A stretch of DNA of 64,000 nt from Lachnospiraceae bacterium 10-1 (GTDB taxonomy: Bacteria; Bacillota; Clostridia; Lachnospirales; Lachnospiraceae), in assembly GCA_000403495.2 (NCBI GenBank), contig KE159817.1, forward strand, positions 179,923 to 243,922, written 5' to 3'. The notes under the pieces were generated by a model that saw nothing but the letters and a program-made list of their open reading frames with translations, was not told the DNA's origin and ran no database searches. The translations under genes were made by a program, and so were the position numbers. Shown piece by piece: positions 26,365-36,284 of the stretch. Numbering within the stretch: the first letter of the stretch is position 1; the number at the start of each line of letters is the position of its first letter.

Positions 26365-27000
26365 TTACTTTAATCTTATTTGTTTTTCAATCTTTTCTTT
26401 AACTTTTTCTTTTTTCAGCGCATCATAAGCCTGCTTCAAATTGTCAATGGCTTTCTGTAATTCCTCCTGATAGTGCTTTTCATCCACCATTTTTTGCACT
26501 TCTTCAATCGTCAGTCTAACCCCCTGCGATGCTTTACTCATATTCTTTAATAGGATTTGATATTGGTACATCTTAAATAATAGCTCTTGATAACATAAAA
26601 CATAATCTCCAAGAAGAATAGCCGCTTTACTATTAAATATGTATTTAATTTTAGTGGAAGCATCTTTCAGCGTTTCCATTTTTACTAAGAATTCTTTATG
26701 ATATGGCTGCTCTAACGGATGGGCTATTACATCAGTAATTTTCTCTAAATAGGTATTATTCGTCATTTGTGTAAAGATAAAGTCCATCGCAAGTACAGGC
26801 TGATCCTTTTTATTTATCAAAAGAATCTGATTGGTTTCATGTAGCTGCAGCAGACCTTTTGCTATGAGATAATGCTCAACACGTTTATCAAATAAATGCT
26901 GCTTGTTGCTCAACTGAATCTGTTGTTTCGTCTGTATTAGAGCAATAACAGCGACAATAGCAGTTACTACAGAAAACCAGAAATTCCAATCCATCATCAT
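26365..27000 (-). CDS. Membrane-anchored coiled-coil protein of unknown function
   Basis: About 211 residues from the ATG at 27000, which has an AGGAG-like site. One N-terminal transmembrane segment (WNFWFSVVTAIVAVIALI) is followed by a mostly helical soluble part ending in a Lys/Glu-rich coiled coil (LQKAIDNLKQAYDALKKEKVKEKIEKQ). No family recognised. Single-helix proteins of this layout occur in accessory islands. It stands alone, between IS debris and decayed DNA. Confidence 0.55.
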   Translation of the reverse strand: MMMDWNFWFSVVTAIVAVIALIQTKQQIQLSNKQHLFDKRVEHYLIAKGLLQLHETNQILLINKKDQPVLAMDFIFTQMTNNTYLEKITDVIAHPLEQPYHKEFLVKMETLKDASTKIKYIFNSKAAILLGDYVLCYQELLFKMYQYQILLKNMSKASQGVRLTIEEVQKMVDEKHYQEELQKAIDNLKQAYDALKKEKVKEKIEKQIRLK

Positions 27001-27047
27001 GCCAATATTCACTCCTATAAAATCTCTTGGGATTATAAAATCAGCAC

Positions 27048-27210
27048 CTATCTGAGCATGTCCCAAGTTATTTCTTCCTTTGAAACATAGTATTTTTCAT
27101 CCAGTGTATCACTATCAGTCAATCTAATTATTGGATTATCGTGGTCAAACATATATCTAATATTCGATATATGGTACTCATACTCAAATGAAAAAATAAC
27201 ACTTCATCAA
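27048..27210 (-). pseudogene. Unidentified gene remnant within the 27.0-27.4 kb gap
   Basis: The leftward frame ending at 27048-27050 reads IFSFEYEYHISNIRYMFDHD, then NPIIRLTDSDTLDEKYYVSK and a stop. Composition looks protein-like but no family is recognised. The rest of 27001-27406 holds frame-broken sequence and no complete gene. Confidence 0.3.
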
Positions 27211-27406
27211 TTAAGGTCTCTGACGTATGTGCGTCTATAAAAGAATTCAATACACTGGATATTCCTATGCAATAGTGCACTCTCTCCGAAAATTCAAAGC
27301 ACCCTTTTCCGAAAAACATGCACTATTGAGTCGGAATACTCAACTAACGAATATTTCTGCTAATACCTTCTAACTGGTTATAAACATCATTATACAATTA
27401 TTAATT

Positions 27407-28366
27407 CTAATTTCTCATATACCAAGGTAATCTTATAAATTCCGATCTCATCTGGTACATTAATGTGCCTTCAAACCAATACACAGGACCTTCATGAAAA
27501 TACAATACCGGCATACCTTCCTTCTCTACTTCTTTTGCTATTTCAAGAACTATATTTCCATAATCAGCATCTGAAATGTCATTAGAATCGGATGGTTGAC
27601 GTGTTATTCTTACATAACCTTTTTCAAAATGAATTAAACCTATTTCTTTTTCCTCGCCACAACACATTCTTATAGTTCCATTGCGTCTATACCGTTTTTT
27701 TCCTTCTGCTTTTATCCGAAAAGCAGCAAGATAGCCTTTAACCATTCCCCTTGTATATACTAAATTTTCTTCTGGATTCTTCCAATTGTCGTTTCGATTT
27801 GCATTCCTTATTATTTTTCGTATCATAGCACACTCTACATCACAGTCCACATCCGTAACAGTAATTTTAGCAACACGATATGACTGTTTTATAAAAGTAT
27901 CATCTGAGTATTGATCATCTATCGAAAATGAAATTGTCTTATTATCCTCATTATTAATATCCAAACATTCCACGTAATCATTTGTTAGAACTTTAAAATA
28001 TAATCGTCGTTGTTCAATATCAACAACAAATAATGCTACTGGATTGGTTGTTACTCGCAATTTGACACAATTAAATATTTTTGTATCACATACAAACTTG
28101 AATCCTGTATCCGATACAGTTCCTTGTGGTAAAGTTTTAATTTGTATATCCACAATAAGCCTTTCAAAACCATTCTGCAAGATACTTACTCTTCCATCAA
28201 AATTAGGTGTCTTATCCATTTCAAGAAAATGCGTTTTACACTTTCTTCCTTCCTCTATTATCTTTTTTGCTATCGAAACTGAATCCGATTCTTTAAAATC
28301 ATTTTCTGTCACATGACCAAGATTCATAAAGTATCTTGTATGATGTTTATAGAAGCAAAACACCAT
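27407..28366 (-). CDS. DUF4365-like protein (QxK nuclease-like fold)
   Basis: 319 residues. Residues 55-145 (FERLIVDIQIKTLPQGTV ... FKFVCDTKIFNCVKLRVTTNPVALFVVDIEQRRLYFKVL) match the layout of DUF4365: a strand ending in QIK, then a helix and a strand pair describing values that can be read locally. That is a PD-(D/E)XK-related pattern found in restriction and defence-linked proteins. The C-terminal half is unrecognised. The ATG follows AAGGAAG. It is an orphan next to an RHS remnant and two genes from a predicted ATPase pair. Function unknown; nuclease activity is inference. Confidence 0.6.
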   Translation of the reverse strand: MVFCFYKHHTRYFMNLGHVTENDFKESDSVSIAKKIIEEGRKCKTHFLEMDKTPNFDGRVSILQNGFERLIVDIQIKTLPQGTVSDTGFKFVCDTKIFNCVKLRVTTNPVALFVVDIEQRRLYFKVLTNDYVECLDINNEDNKTISFSIDDQYSDDTFIKQSYRVAKITVTDVDCDVECAMIRKIIRNANRNDNWKNPEENLVYTRGMVKGYLAAFRIKAEGKKRYRRNGTIRMCCGEEKEIGLIHFEKGYVRITRQPSDSNDISDADYGNIVLEIAKEVEKEGMPVLYFHEGPVYWFEGTLMYQMRSEFIRLPWYMRN

Positions 28367-28447
28367 AACTTCCTTTCTTTTTAATATCGTGGTTCAATAC
28401 AACTCAGATACTGTAGACTTTTGATTATTGCCCTGTAGCTTGACTAC

Positions 28448-28815
28448 TCAACAGGAGTGTATAAGCTCGCTCTTTTTTACAAGCCTTTCTGTACGGTCAT
28501 AGCTGTAGCGTATCTTCTTAAAAACCGGCCTTGCCTCCTCCTGCCCGGCATTTTCACCGGCCTTAATGCCGCTTCTTATAATCTGCTCTTCATAAGTTCG
28601 ATTGCCTCTGGCATCATACTGATAGGATATCCTTGCTCCCAGTTCGTCCTCCACGCGTACCAGGCTGTACTCACATTTAAGCTCCGTACCGTCTGCATTG
28701 CAACATTGACTGTTTTTCTAACAAAGTTATTGTCAAACAGCTTGCTTCCGTACAAAGGTGACGATTATATTGGTCTCCTCATTCATGGTGATCTGGTTGG
28801 CACTGCCCTTAAAAG
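28448..28815 (-). pseudogene. RHS/YD-repeat protein remnant
   Basis: The leftward frame gives VEDELGARISYQYDARGNRT and later KIRYSYDRTERLVKKSEL, both YD-repeat sequence. Upstream, FKGSANQITMNEETNIIVTF lies in another frame, so at least one frameshift separates it. It is a decayed piece of an RHS gene, related in kind to the large RHS gene at the right end. The bases from 28816 to 29208 are AT-rich with nothing I can assign. Confidence 0.65.
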
Positions 28816-29208
28816 TTAGCGGATAAATTTATAATTACCCTATCCAAAAAATAATAAATATGATACTTATGTAATTATGAAAATTTTCAATTTAATTCAA
28901 AGGCAATTACTATTTGACAGTGATAAAAATGCTTATAAACTATAACACCATTTCCACTACTTTCATGTACCATAATTCCTTTGCTTAAAGCCCAAGCGCA
29001 CTTTTGTACGACACCTTATTATTCGTAATCGACAATTGCTAATCAATTTTTTTTAGATATTATTCTTTGTCTTGTTCATAGTTCTTTTGATTATTTGATT
29101 TATCCATATTATCCTGCTTATATGAGCTACTGTTATCATTTTGTTATCACCATTGATAACACTCACTCGGTAACTGTGGATAATTACAATATTTTATTTT
29201 GTCTTATT

Positions 29209-30783
29209 TCACTTCTTGTCTATCTCTTTATAATATTCTTCTATTACAATATCCTCTACTTTTCTTTTAATACTACGTAAATTATTATATTTAATTAGCA
29301 AATTCAACTTACAACTAATATTATCAACTTGTACCTTTATTGATGTACTTTCATATATCTTAGAAATCAATGTTTTTGCACTTTCATTGATAAATCTTAT
29401 TTTTTCTTCGCTCGATAATTCTACAAAACGGTACACCATATCAAATCTTGACTTAAGTGGGTCTGGGACTAATTTCAAATATCTCTCCTGAGACATATTT
29501 GATGTAAACACAATTATATATCCATTCAAATTATGTTCTGTACCATGTCGGTCAGTAAATTTTCCATCTTCAAGCAATTCATAAAAAAAATGAAATACAC
29601 TTGGCGTAGCTTTTTCAAATTCATCAATCAAAATTACTTTTGACTTCGACAACTTCATTTTATTAATAAGTTCTCCACCTTCTTCACTTCCAATATAACC
29701 GAGTGGTGAACCAATTAAACTATTTAAAACACCTTCATTAGAATAGTTTCCAAAATTTATTTTTATAAGTGCCTGACTTGGATACATAATCTCTGATAAG
29801 ATTTTTGCAAATTCTGTTTTTCCAATACCGGATTCTCCAGTTAAAAAAACAGAAAAAATCTTACGCTGCTTCATTTTATTTAATAATGCAAACTTTTTTA
29901 GATTAAAGCTAAAATCTTTTTTAAAATCCTCATGTCCCTTTAACTGGAATGTAAGACTTTTAATTATTTCTGGCACTATACTATCCAAAGATACCTCTGT
30001 TTCACAACCACCAGTTTCTTCTTCACCCTTTGAATCGAAAAGCTCCTTATTATTTTTAAATGTAAACGGTAAATACTTTTTCAGTTCCTCCTCCATATCT
30101 TCACTAATCAAAAATTGGATATCCTGTTTGTTGTTTTGGATTTGTCTCAAAATAATTTCAAATGCTAAAATCAAGTCTTTCCTTAATGCAAATGTATACA
30201 CCATTTGAGTAATATCTATATAATGAACACCTTGCGTTGTAAGAATGTCCTCAATTACTTCACCATTAAACTTATAATTGATACTATCCGTACCTGCAAA
30301 AAAGCTTCCAATAGACACGATTTGATACTTTTCAAGAAGTTCTTCTGACAAAGATTGTCTATATAATAATAGCGGAATAGGTGCAATATTTATTTTATCC
30401 ATATGAATAATATTTTCTCCACCTATATTCCCCTCATTTATTACTAAATACTCTTCATTTGTTTCATCAAACATATAAGGAAATTTTCCTAAGAATGCAA
30501 CTTTTATTATGCTATTTATCGAAAACTCAACACTTTCATACCTTTTCATTAAAGCATACAAATAACGCTCAATAAACAATTTGTAATATCCATTTTCAAG
30601 AGCCAATGTCGTAATATCAATTATACAATTATTAATAAAATCATCATCAAGATCGTCTATATCGTCTATAGTAGGAGCTAAGTTAAATATTAACGCAATG
30701 CTAACAAATTTACGGGAAGCAAATTGTAATTTGAAATCATCCAATTTTTCAAAGTCAAATACATATAAAACTTTATTCATCAA
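29209..30783 (-). CDS. AAA+ ATPase (Clp/AAA_2-type), membrane-partner linked
   Basis: 524 residues. The N-terminal 280 residues are unrecognised. The AAA domain follows: Walker A GESGIGKTEFAKIL (about residue 316), Walker B SKVILIDEFEKATPSVFHFF, sensor 1 YIIVFTSNMS, and the arginine-finger region DPLKSRFDMVYRF. This is most like a single Clp/ClpX-type module. It overlaps the upstream membrane gene by 11 bases, so they form a pair. A defence or stress function is possible, but nothing in the sequence shows which. No N-terminal Clp repeat or ClpP-binding loop was recognised. Confidence 0.75.
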   Translation of the reverse strand: MMNKVLYVFDFEKLDDFKLQFASRKFVSIALIFNLAPTIDDIDDLDDDFINNCIIDITTLALENGYYKLFIERYLYALMKRYESVEFSINSIIKVAFLGKFPYMFDETNEEYLVINEGNIGGENIIHMDKINIAPIPLLLYRQSLSEELLEKYQIVSIGSFFAGTDSINYKFNGEVIEDILTTQGVHYIDITQMVYTFALRKDLILAFEIILRQIQNNKQDIQFLISEDMEEELKKYLPFTFKNNKELFDSKGEEETGGCETEVSLDSIVPEIIKSLTFQLKGHEDFKKDFSFNLKKFALLNKMKQRKIFSVFLTGESGIGKTEFAKILSEIMYPSQALIKINFGNYSNEGVLNSLIGSPLGYIGSEEGGELINKMKLSKSKVILIDEFEKATPSVFHFFYELLEDGKFTDRHGTEHNLNGYIIVFTSNMSQERYLKLVPDPLKSRFDMVYRFVELSSEEKIRFINESAKTLISKIYESTSIKVQVDNISCKLNLLIKYNNLRSIKRKVEDIVIEEYYKEIDKK

Positions 30784-32038
30784 CTCGCTCCTTATTAATA
30801 TTTAATTCTTGAATAATTGCAATTACATCAATCAAATGCATTTCTTCATTTAGTTTATTAGGTTTAAAATCAAATGGGAATTTTTGCTGTTCTTTTCTAA
30901 CAGAACTTTCTTTCATTATGTCATCATCATCTTGATGTATTTCACTTTTATAAGACTCAGATAACAAATCCAAAAATCGCGACGAAACACTTTCTCGTTT
31001 TGAAAAATCTATTTTCCCCCTATATATTCCAACTATACTTAGTTTTCCTAGTTGCAAATCATTGTGTTGGTATCCATTCTCAAAATTTTCATTTGATTTA
31101 TATGGCAATTGAATAAGACATTTCGCCTTATCGCCAGTACCCAAAACACTCTGTTCAAATTGATAGTCAATCGTAAAATCGTCCAACATCTTCTCCATCA
31201 TTTTATTCATGTTTATTTCTATGCTATCATTACCTTGATTTTTCAATTTACTATCCTGTAACACATTCAAAATCATAACTGTATCATCAATATTTCTTCT
31301 TTTCAATTCAACATCTTTAAAAAAGATCAATTGACCTGGTAATATATTTTGGATTTTGTTGTTATTATTTTTTGCAACTTCATACAATTTTCTTAACATT
31401 ATTGATTTTGTTGTTTTTACATCAAAATTTTCATAAACACGCTTTTTGTAATTATCTTCTTTTTCTGCAGAAGTCTCTCCTGATAAAGCACTTGTTTTAG
31501 CAGAAAAAGTAGAGGTTGTCCTTAATAGTTCCTCTGAAATCTGTTCTCGCTCAACTGTTTTCATTATTTTATTATCAATAAGCATCGCAATTTCGTGCAC
31601 TTTAGATGTGTTTATATAAAAAAGATTAAATAAATCTTCATTAGTAGAATTCATCAAAGATACCAATTTTCCTTTTTTATGAACATCTTTTTTCCGCATC
31701 AACAGACCTATGAAGAAAATGCCTGTAAGCGTAGTTAATATTGTAAACCGATTTTTCGTATAAACTTGATTTACAATATTTAGATTTGCAACTATACACA
31801 AAGCAAAAAATGTAATTATTGTCGCAGTAATATTCCACTGTTCTGATATATTATATCGAAATATCTTATTCCCCAACATAACCAATATCCATACCAAAAT
31901 AGGAATAAAGAAAAAGAAATTGCTCTTTCCATAAAAAACAAATATTTCATAAATACATAAATCTATAAATAAATATATACTTGATAAACATATAATCCGT
32001 ATTATTTTCATATAAGGTAAACTCTTAATTCTTGTCAT
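30773..32038 (-). CDS. Four-helix membrane protein with DUF6414-like cytoplasmic part
   Basis: 421 residues. Four hydrophobic segments fill residues 10-130. A Lys-rich region and a cytoplasmic domain with FYINTSKVHEIAMLIDNKIM, LRKLYEVAKNNNNKIQNILP and KLSIVGIYRGKIDFSKRESV follow. That arrangement resembles DUF6414 proteins, a family of unknown biochemistry; the assignment is tentative. The start ATG at 32038 lies just inside the TIR remnant. It is translationally coupled to the AAA+ gene. Confidence 0.6.
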   Translation of the reverse strand: MTRIKSLPYMKIIRIICLSSIYLFIDLCIYEIFVFYGKSNFFFFIPILVWILVMLGNKIFRYNISEQWNITATIITFFALCIVANLNIVNQVYTKNRFTILTTLTGIFFIGLLMRKKDVHKKGKLVSLMNSTNEDLFNLFYINTSKVHEIAMLIDNKIMKTVEREQISEELLRTTSTFSAKTSALSGETSAEKEDNYKKRVYENFDVKTTKSIMLRKLYEVAKNNNNKIQNILPGQLIFFKDVELKRRNIDDTVMILNVLQDSKLKNQGNDSIEINMNKMMEKMLDDFTIDYQFEQSVLGTGDKAKCLIQLPYKSNENFENGYQHNDLQLGKLSIVGIYRGKIDFSKRESVSSRFLDLLSESYKSEIHQDDDDIMKESSVRKEQQKFPFDFKPNKLNEEMHLIDVIAIIQELNINKERVDE

Positions 32039-32040
32039 TT

Positions 32041-32785
32041 CTAACTATAACACTCCACTCTAAAATCCTTTATAACTGCCAAACCCAAGCATATACGTTG
32101 CCACTGCGATTGCCATATCCTCATAGATTCTTTGGAAATATAATAAATTGGTTTAACTAATTCTGTAAAAAAAATTCAATTCATATTTACACCAAACAGA
32201 ATTTAATGAATTTTCAGATAGGACAAAAATCATAGCATTAGATTGTTCCATACGTTTTTCAAGTACCTTTAGTGTCGCTTCACAAAGTAAATGTCTTTTT
32301 AAATAGTCAGCATCATTAGTCCAGTCACAGAATACATTTTCACCCCTTTGATTTACAGCTTATATTAATTTCTGCACAGAAGAACTATCCCTTCTACTAT
32401 GTGATATAAAATAATCGTATTCTTTGATTCTTTGCTCTTTTGAATTTACTATTCTATATTCAAGTTCGTTAGGATTTTTCGGAATTTCGTATGTCTCAAA
32501 CGGGTACACTTCTTTAAGAAATTTTTTCTCTTTTTATTCTTTGTATGCACCTGCATATATTTTTGTCGTCTTGCTATCTCCTATCTTTTTGACTTGTTTT
32601 TTTCTTTCATATAAACCAATTAATTGATTTATAAAAGCTGGGGTTACTTGCTGAGTTTTGGATAATGTTTTTTCAATCTTCTGATTTACACGTTCAATTT
32701 GGGGTTTTCTTTTTTTCCAAAAATTTTCTTGTTCAGAAATCCGCCCTCCTTCTGTGTAATTATCATAATGTGCCTGGCGATATTA
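32041..32785 (-). pseudogene. TIR-domain protein, inactivated by a frameshift and a nonsense codon
   Basis: Leftward frames carry the segments ISEQENFWKKRKPQIERVNQ and IGDSKTTKIYAGAYKE, then, after a frame change, FLKEVYPFETYEIPKNPNEL and YDYFISHSRRDSSSVQKLI. A TAA breaks the next helix, and AVNQRGENVFCDWTNDADYL, EKRMEQSNAMIFVLSENSLN and SVWCKYELNFF follow. These are TIR-fold strands with the FISHS start and a C-terminal KYEL stretch. A stop at 32041 ends it. No start codon in frame. It is a decayed TIR effector, of the sort often found in antiphage systems. Confidence 0.75.
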
Positions 32786-32890
32786 ATTGAATATTATTAT
32801 TCCGTAGTCATTGCGTGCACTTCTGAGAAATAAATAGTATTTTATCCAAACTATAATTTTCCAGACAATTTCAAATCCACTCATCTATTG

Positions 32891-33508
32891 TCATTTTCTT
32901 ATTTTAAAATATAAAAATCTAAAAAAACAATATAAAATTTCACAAATAACTATTACAAATAAAAATAATACTATTACACATAATATTATAAATATTGTAG
33001 GAAAAATGTTCTTTACTACATAACATGCAATAAAAAGGAAGTATATAAAACACATTTCTATCGCAACTCTAAAAAAAGACTTTTCAACAGGTTGAGAATA
33101 TTTGTACATCTCAACAAACCCAGATTCCAAATATCCTAACCTTCTCCTTAAATAAAAATTTCTGTCATATACGTTATTTTTAAATGTTTTATAAATATTT
33201 CTTTTTTCTGCTTCTTTACTGCAATTACATAGTAAATTAAATAATTTTCTTGTTGATTTATCAATATATTTATCATATTTCTCAAAGTAATATTTACCTC
33301 TTTTTATAACAATATCCATATCGTCATCATTCAACATTAGCCTATATATTGGATAATAGACTCTATTATATGCAATTTCCAATTTGTCTAATGGCTGATT
33401 TTTACTATACGTATATTTTGTGATATAAAATGTAAAAAATCCTGCAATAATTGCTGGTAATATTCCCATTAATATTTCAAATATTGTATTCAAAAAGTAA
33501 CACCTCAT
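32891..33508 (-). CDS. Membrane protein of unknown function
   Basis: 205 residues. One N-terminal hydrophobic segment (ILMGILPAIIAGFFTFYIT), a basic helical middle (RKLFNLLCNCSKEAEKRNIYKTF, LRRRLGYLESGFVEMYKYS) and two more hydrophobic segments near the C-terminus. No family recognised. A weak purine-rich site before the ATG. No close co-directional partner, since the TIR remnant follows after a gap of about 100 bases. Confidence 0.5.
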   Translation of the reverse strand: MRCYFLNTIFEILMGILPAIIAGFFTFYITKYTYSKNQPLDKLEIAYNRVYYPIYRLMLNDDDMDIVIKRGKYYFEKYDKYIDKSTRKLFNLLCNCSKEAEKRNIYKTFKNNVYDRNFYLRRRLGYLESGFVEMYKYSQPVEKSFFRVAIEMCFIYFLFIACYVVKNIFPTIFIILCVIVLFLFVIVICEILYCFFRFLYFKIRK

Positions 33509-33626
33509 TGTTAATCAAAAATGGAAAATATGATAATTTTCTACATTTATTTTAATCTTTTTTATGCTAACATTCAATATGAATTATAGTTCATAAATCC
33601 ATCATGTTCTTTATATTATTAATAAT

Positions 33627-34148
33627 TTATCCGTTTTTTATCATTTCCACCTTCATCCCCCTGCCACCTCTTTTCAATACACTTTCCAGAAAATCCATCC
33701 TTCCCACTATGCATTTCCTCTTATATCCCTTTATTTTAAATACCGCATAGGGCTTTATTTTATCCTGATCCAGAACAAGTTTTTCGATTCGATTTCCAAT
33801 CTTGTTGTATATGGTTTCAGGGGAAATGCATTCTACCTCGTCCAGAATTGGAATCGAGTAAGTTGCGTTGGCGCCGGTTTGCCTGTCCCACAGTTTAGCC
33901 CCTATATAAGGCACATTTGGATGGTACATACGAATTACTTCCATAACGGTTTTGGATACCAGCGTGCAGGGATCGCAAAGCAAATCCGGGAAAAAGCCTT
34001 CCTCCGGGAAATTCATTTCCAGCATGTTCCACCTGGGAAGTTGGTCAATTTTTTCTCTGGTCAGCATTCTGATATCAATGGCACGATTTTTATTGATCAA
34101 ATATGGGTTGGGATTTAGTTCATCAGTTTCTATCAAAAAATATTCCAT
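33627..34148 (-). CDS. Hypothetical protein at the end of the injection-like cluster
   Basis: 173 residues, no signal peptide. Motif-like features are LVSKTVMEVIRMYHPNVPYI and AKLWDRQTGANATYSIPIL, reminiscent of Imm11-type immunity proteins, but I am not confident. It begins six bases after the next gene's stop, with GGAGTGAGAGG before the ATG, so it is cotranscribed with it. It closes the run of effector and immunity-like genes. Confidence 0.55.
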   Translation of the reverse strand: MEYFLIETDELNPNPYLINKNRAIDIRMLTREKIDQLPRWNMLEMNFPEEGFFPDLLCDPCTLVSKTVMEVIRMYHPNVPYIGAKLWDRQTGANATYSIPILDEVECISPETIYNKIGNRIEKLVLDQDKIKPYAVFKIKGYKRKCIVGRMDFLESVLKRGGRGMKVEMIKNG

Positions 34149-34154
34149 AGCCTC

Positions 34155-34751
34155 TCACTCCTTTGAATATACAACAGCAGCATTTTCTAAATATTCTCCG
34201 TAAAGGATTTTAAATTGATCTGTTACGCTGATATTACTTTTTTCAATCTCCTGCATGAGCAGGCTTAACAGGCTGTTTGTCATTTTGAAGATTAATGAAT
34301 GGTAAAAATCAGCATATTTCATTCCGATTTCCATTAGTTCATACTTTTTTAGTCTTATAAATTTCCTCTGAATCATATTATGTAAAAAGGTTAAATCTTC
34401 CATGAATTGTTTTTGCAAAAAAGATAATTCAAAAATTATTGATGCCTCCTGCTGCTCCAAATAGAAGCCATCATCCAGACATTCCAGATGAAGCAACAGT
34501 TTGTCCATGTAAATGCCGCTTTTTAAAAAGCTGAATACCAAATATTGAATTGCTCCTTTTTGCTGTCTGTTTTGAGCTTCCCTTGATAATTGCAGCACTT
34601 CATGGACTGCGTTTTTTAATTGTTCCCATATGTCAGTTCCCTGTTTCTCTATATCCTTTTGGAGAATCTGGCAGGTGCTTTGAAAGCGCTCCTCCATATA
34701 AGGCTGCAAATATAATAAAATATCTTCTTCTCTGTTTATTAATTTACTCAT
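34155..34751 (-). CDS. All-helical hypothetical protein, paired with 33627-34148
   Basis: 198 residues from the ATG at 34751 (TAGGTGG before it), mainly helical: LLYLQPYMEERFQSTCQILQ, AVHEVLQLSREAQN, FLKSGIYMDKLLLHLECLDD. No signal peptide or motif recognised. A longer frame to 34883 would overlap the upstream gene. Its place suggests a component or adaptor of the cluster rather than an effector; this is inference. Confidence 0.55.
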   Translation of the reverse strand: MSKLINREEDILLYLQPYMEERFQSTCQILQKDIEKQGTDIWEQLKNAVHEVLQLSREAQNRQQKGAIQYLVFSFLKSGIYMDKLLLHLECLDDGFYLEQQEASIIFELSFLQKQFMEDLTFLHNMIQRKFIRLKKYELMEIGMKYADFYHSLIFKMTNSLLSLLMQEIEKSNISVTDQFKILYGEYLENAAVVYSKE

Positions 34752-34764
34752 ATTCCACCACCTA

Positions 34765-36261
34765 TTAATCCTCCTGCTTCTTTTCAAAGGTTGTATTTCG
34801 TATTTCTTCGAGCACCGTGCTCTGCCAGTCTTCATACTCAACAACTTCTTCATTTGTATTGTATATTGCAACTGCCTCACCATGACAACCCACTTTATCC
34901 ACCCAAAAACTATAATGATATTTTACTCCAAAGATTTCTCCATTGTTGCAAATAACCTCACAATCTACGTAACAATAAGGTCCCCTATAGCTGTTCCGGA
35001 TTCCCATTTCCCAGAAATCCCAAGAAATAGCATACTCCATTCCCTCATCCAGATCAAACAGAACTTCCTCAAATTCTTTTGCCAGTTCATTAAAAAATCT
35101 TCCTTTATCTTCCTTCATTTTATTGATAATCCAGACTGTACTCGAAGTCGGCGTCCGTATTTCAGGAATCTCATAATAATAACGCCCTATGGTTCTTCCG
35201 TCGGCATCAACTACATTTCTCTCTTCTCGTACAATATCATATGACAAAAAATCCACTTCCCGATCCTTCCGAGATACATAACAGTCTTTTTCCTTTTCAA
35301 GAAGAAATAAAGCATTATCCTCTATATAATAATCAAAAAAACTGCTGTCTTCTTTTATCGTTGTAAAAACAGATTTTGGAAGAAGATCCTCACTGTTTAT
35401 CGCTATGGTCATCCCAAATTCCACATCTTCTTTTTCATTGCCTTTTTCATGTTGTCCAGAAAAGTGAATGCTATATATGTTGTTATCCAAAGTTGTTATC
35501 TCATAATCCAGCGTCATTTTTCCCCCTTGGTAATCCGCTTCTTCGTCCAGCCACTTTTTCACTCCTTCCAGTATACATCTGTTCATTTCATCCCATTTAT
35601 CACTTTCCCTGTTGGAAAACAGTGGAAGAATTATTTCCATGTTAACATCATGTTTCCAATGATAGTGTTCCCCATAATACTCCACAATTTTACTGCCATG
35701 ATATATATATTCCCTATCCGTCTTAAAAACACAGAGCCCACTTTTATTATCTCCGGCTTTAATAGAATCCTCTATTAATTCCACTGTAAAATCGGGCCTG
35801 ATTCGAATCTGCGCCTCATACATTGGCAGAAAATTATGCAGGTAACTAAAGTCTTGAAGTTGTAGTATATAATCATTTCCTTCTTTTATTACCATACATT
35901 CTAACCAATCCCACTTCTTATATTGAAGAAAATAATAATAATCAAGCTCCTTTTCAATGATATCTATGACATTAACATTTTTATCATAGTAGTAATAAGC
36001 ATACCCGCTTAAATATTCTTTCAGTTCTTCCGCACTCATCTCATCAATAGAATCCATTTTTCTGCCTATCTCTGCTTCCGGTATCAGTTCTATACCATCT
36101 TCCTCACCTATTTCTAAAACACTTTCTGCATCAGCTTCACTCATTTCATCCTTTGTCTTTTCTTTGGACAAAAAAATCAGGAGAAACAAAAAGAGCAGGT
36201 TAGTTGCAATCAATATAATTATTGTTGTAATTAAGTACTTATTCCTTTGTTTTCTCATCAT
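34765..36261 (-). CDS. Membrane-anchored putative immunity protein, DUF4163/DUF3298-like (copy 2)
   Basis: About 498 residues from the ATG at 36261. The N-terminus MMRKQRNKYLITTIIILIAT gives one membrane anchor. The extracytoplasmic part has AEELKEYLSGYAYYYYDKN and a later domain (ILPLFSNRESDKWDEMNRCI ... TLDYEITTLDNNIYSIHFSG) whose layout matches the DUF4163/DUF3298 fold. It is clearly paralogous to the gene at 37830-39323, with near-identical N-terminal and C-terminal stretches. It would sit outside the membrane, able to bind a cell-wall hydrolase. Immunity is inferred from position. Confidence 0.6.
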   Translation of the reverse strand: MMRKQRNKYLITTIIILIATNLLFLFLLIFLSKEKTKDEMSEADAESVLEIGEEDGIELIPEAEIGRKMDSIDEMSAEELKEYLSGYAYYYYDKNVNVIDIIEKELDYYYFLQYKKWDWLECMVIKEGNDYILQLQDFSYLHNFLPMYEAQIRIRPDFTVELIEDSIKAGDNKSGLCVFKTDREYIYHGSKIVEYYGEHYHWKHDVNMEIILPLFSNRESDKWDEMNRCILEGVKKWLDEEADYQGGKMTLDYEITTLDNNIYSIHFSGQHEKGNEKEDVEFGMTIAINSEDLLPKSVFTTIKEDSSFFDYYIEDNALFLLEKEKDCYVSRKDREVDFLSYDIVREERNVVDADGRTIGRYYYEIPEIRTPTSSTVWIINKMKEDKGRFFNELAKEFEEVLFDLDEGMEYAISWDFWEMGIRNSYRGPYCYVDCEVICNNGEIFGVKYHYSFWVDKVGCHGEAVAIYNTNEEVVEYEDWQSTVLEEIRNTTFEKKQED

Positions 36262-36284
36262 ATGGCCCCCAATATCTGAAAAAT

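Noticed and set aside
29209..30783. AAA+ ATPase as a ClpV of the injection-like cluster
   Set aside because: It has one AAA module, no recognised Clp N-domain, lies outside the cluster, and is coupled to a separate membrane gene.
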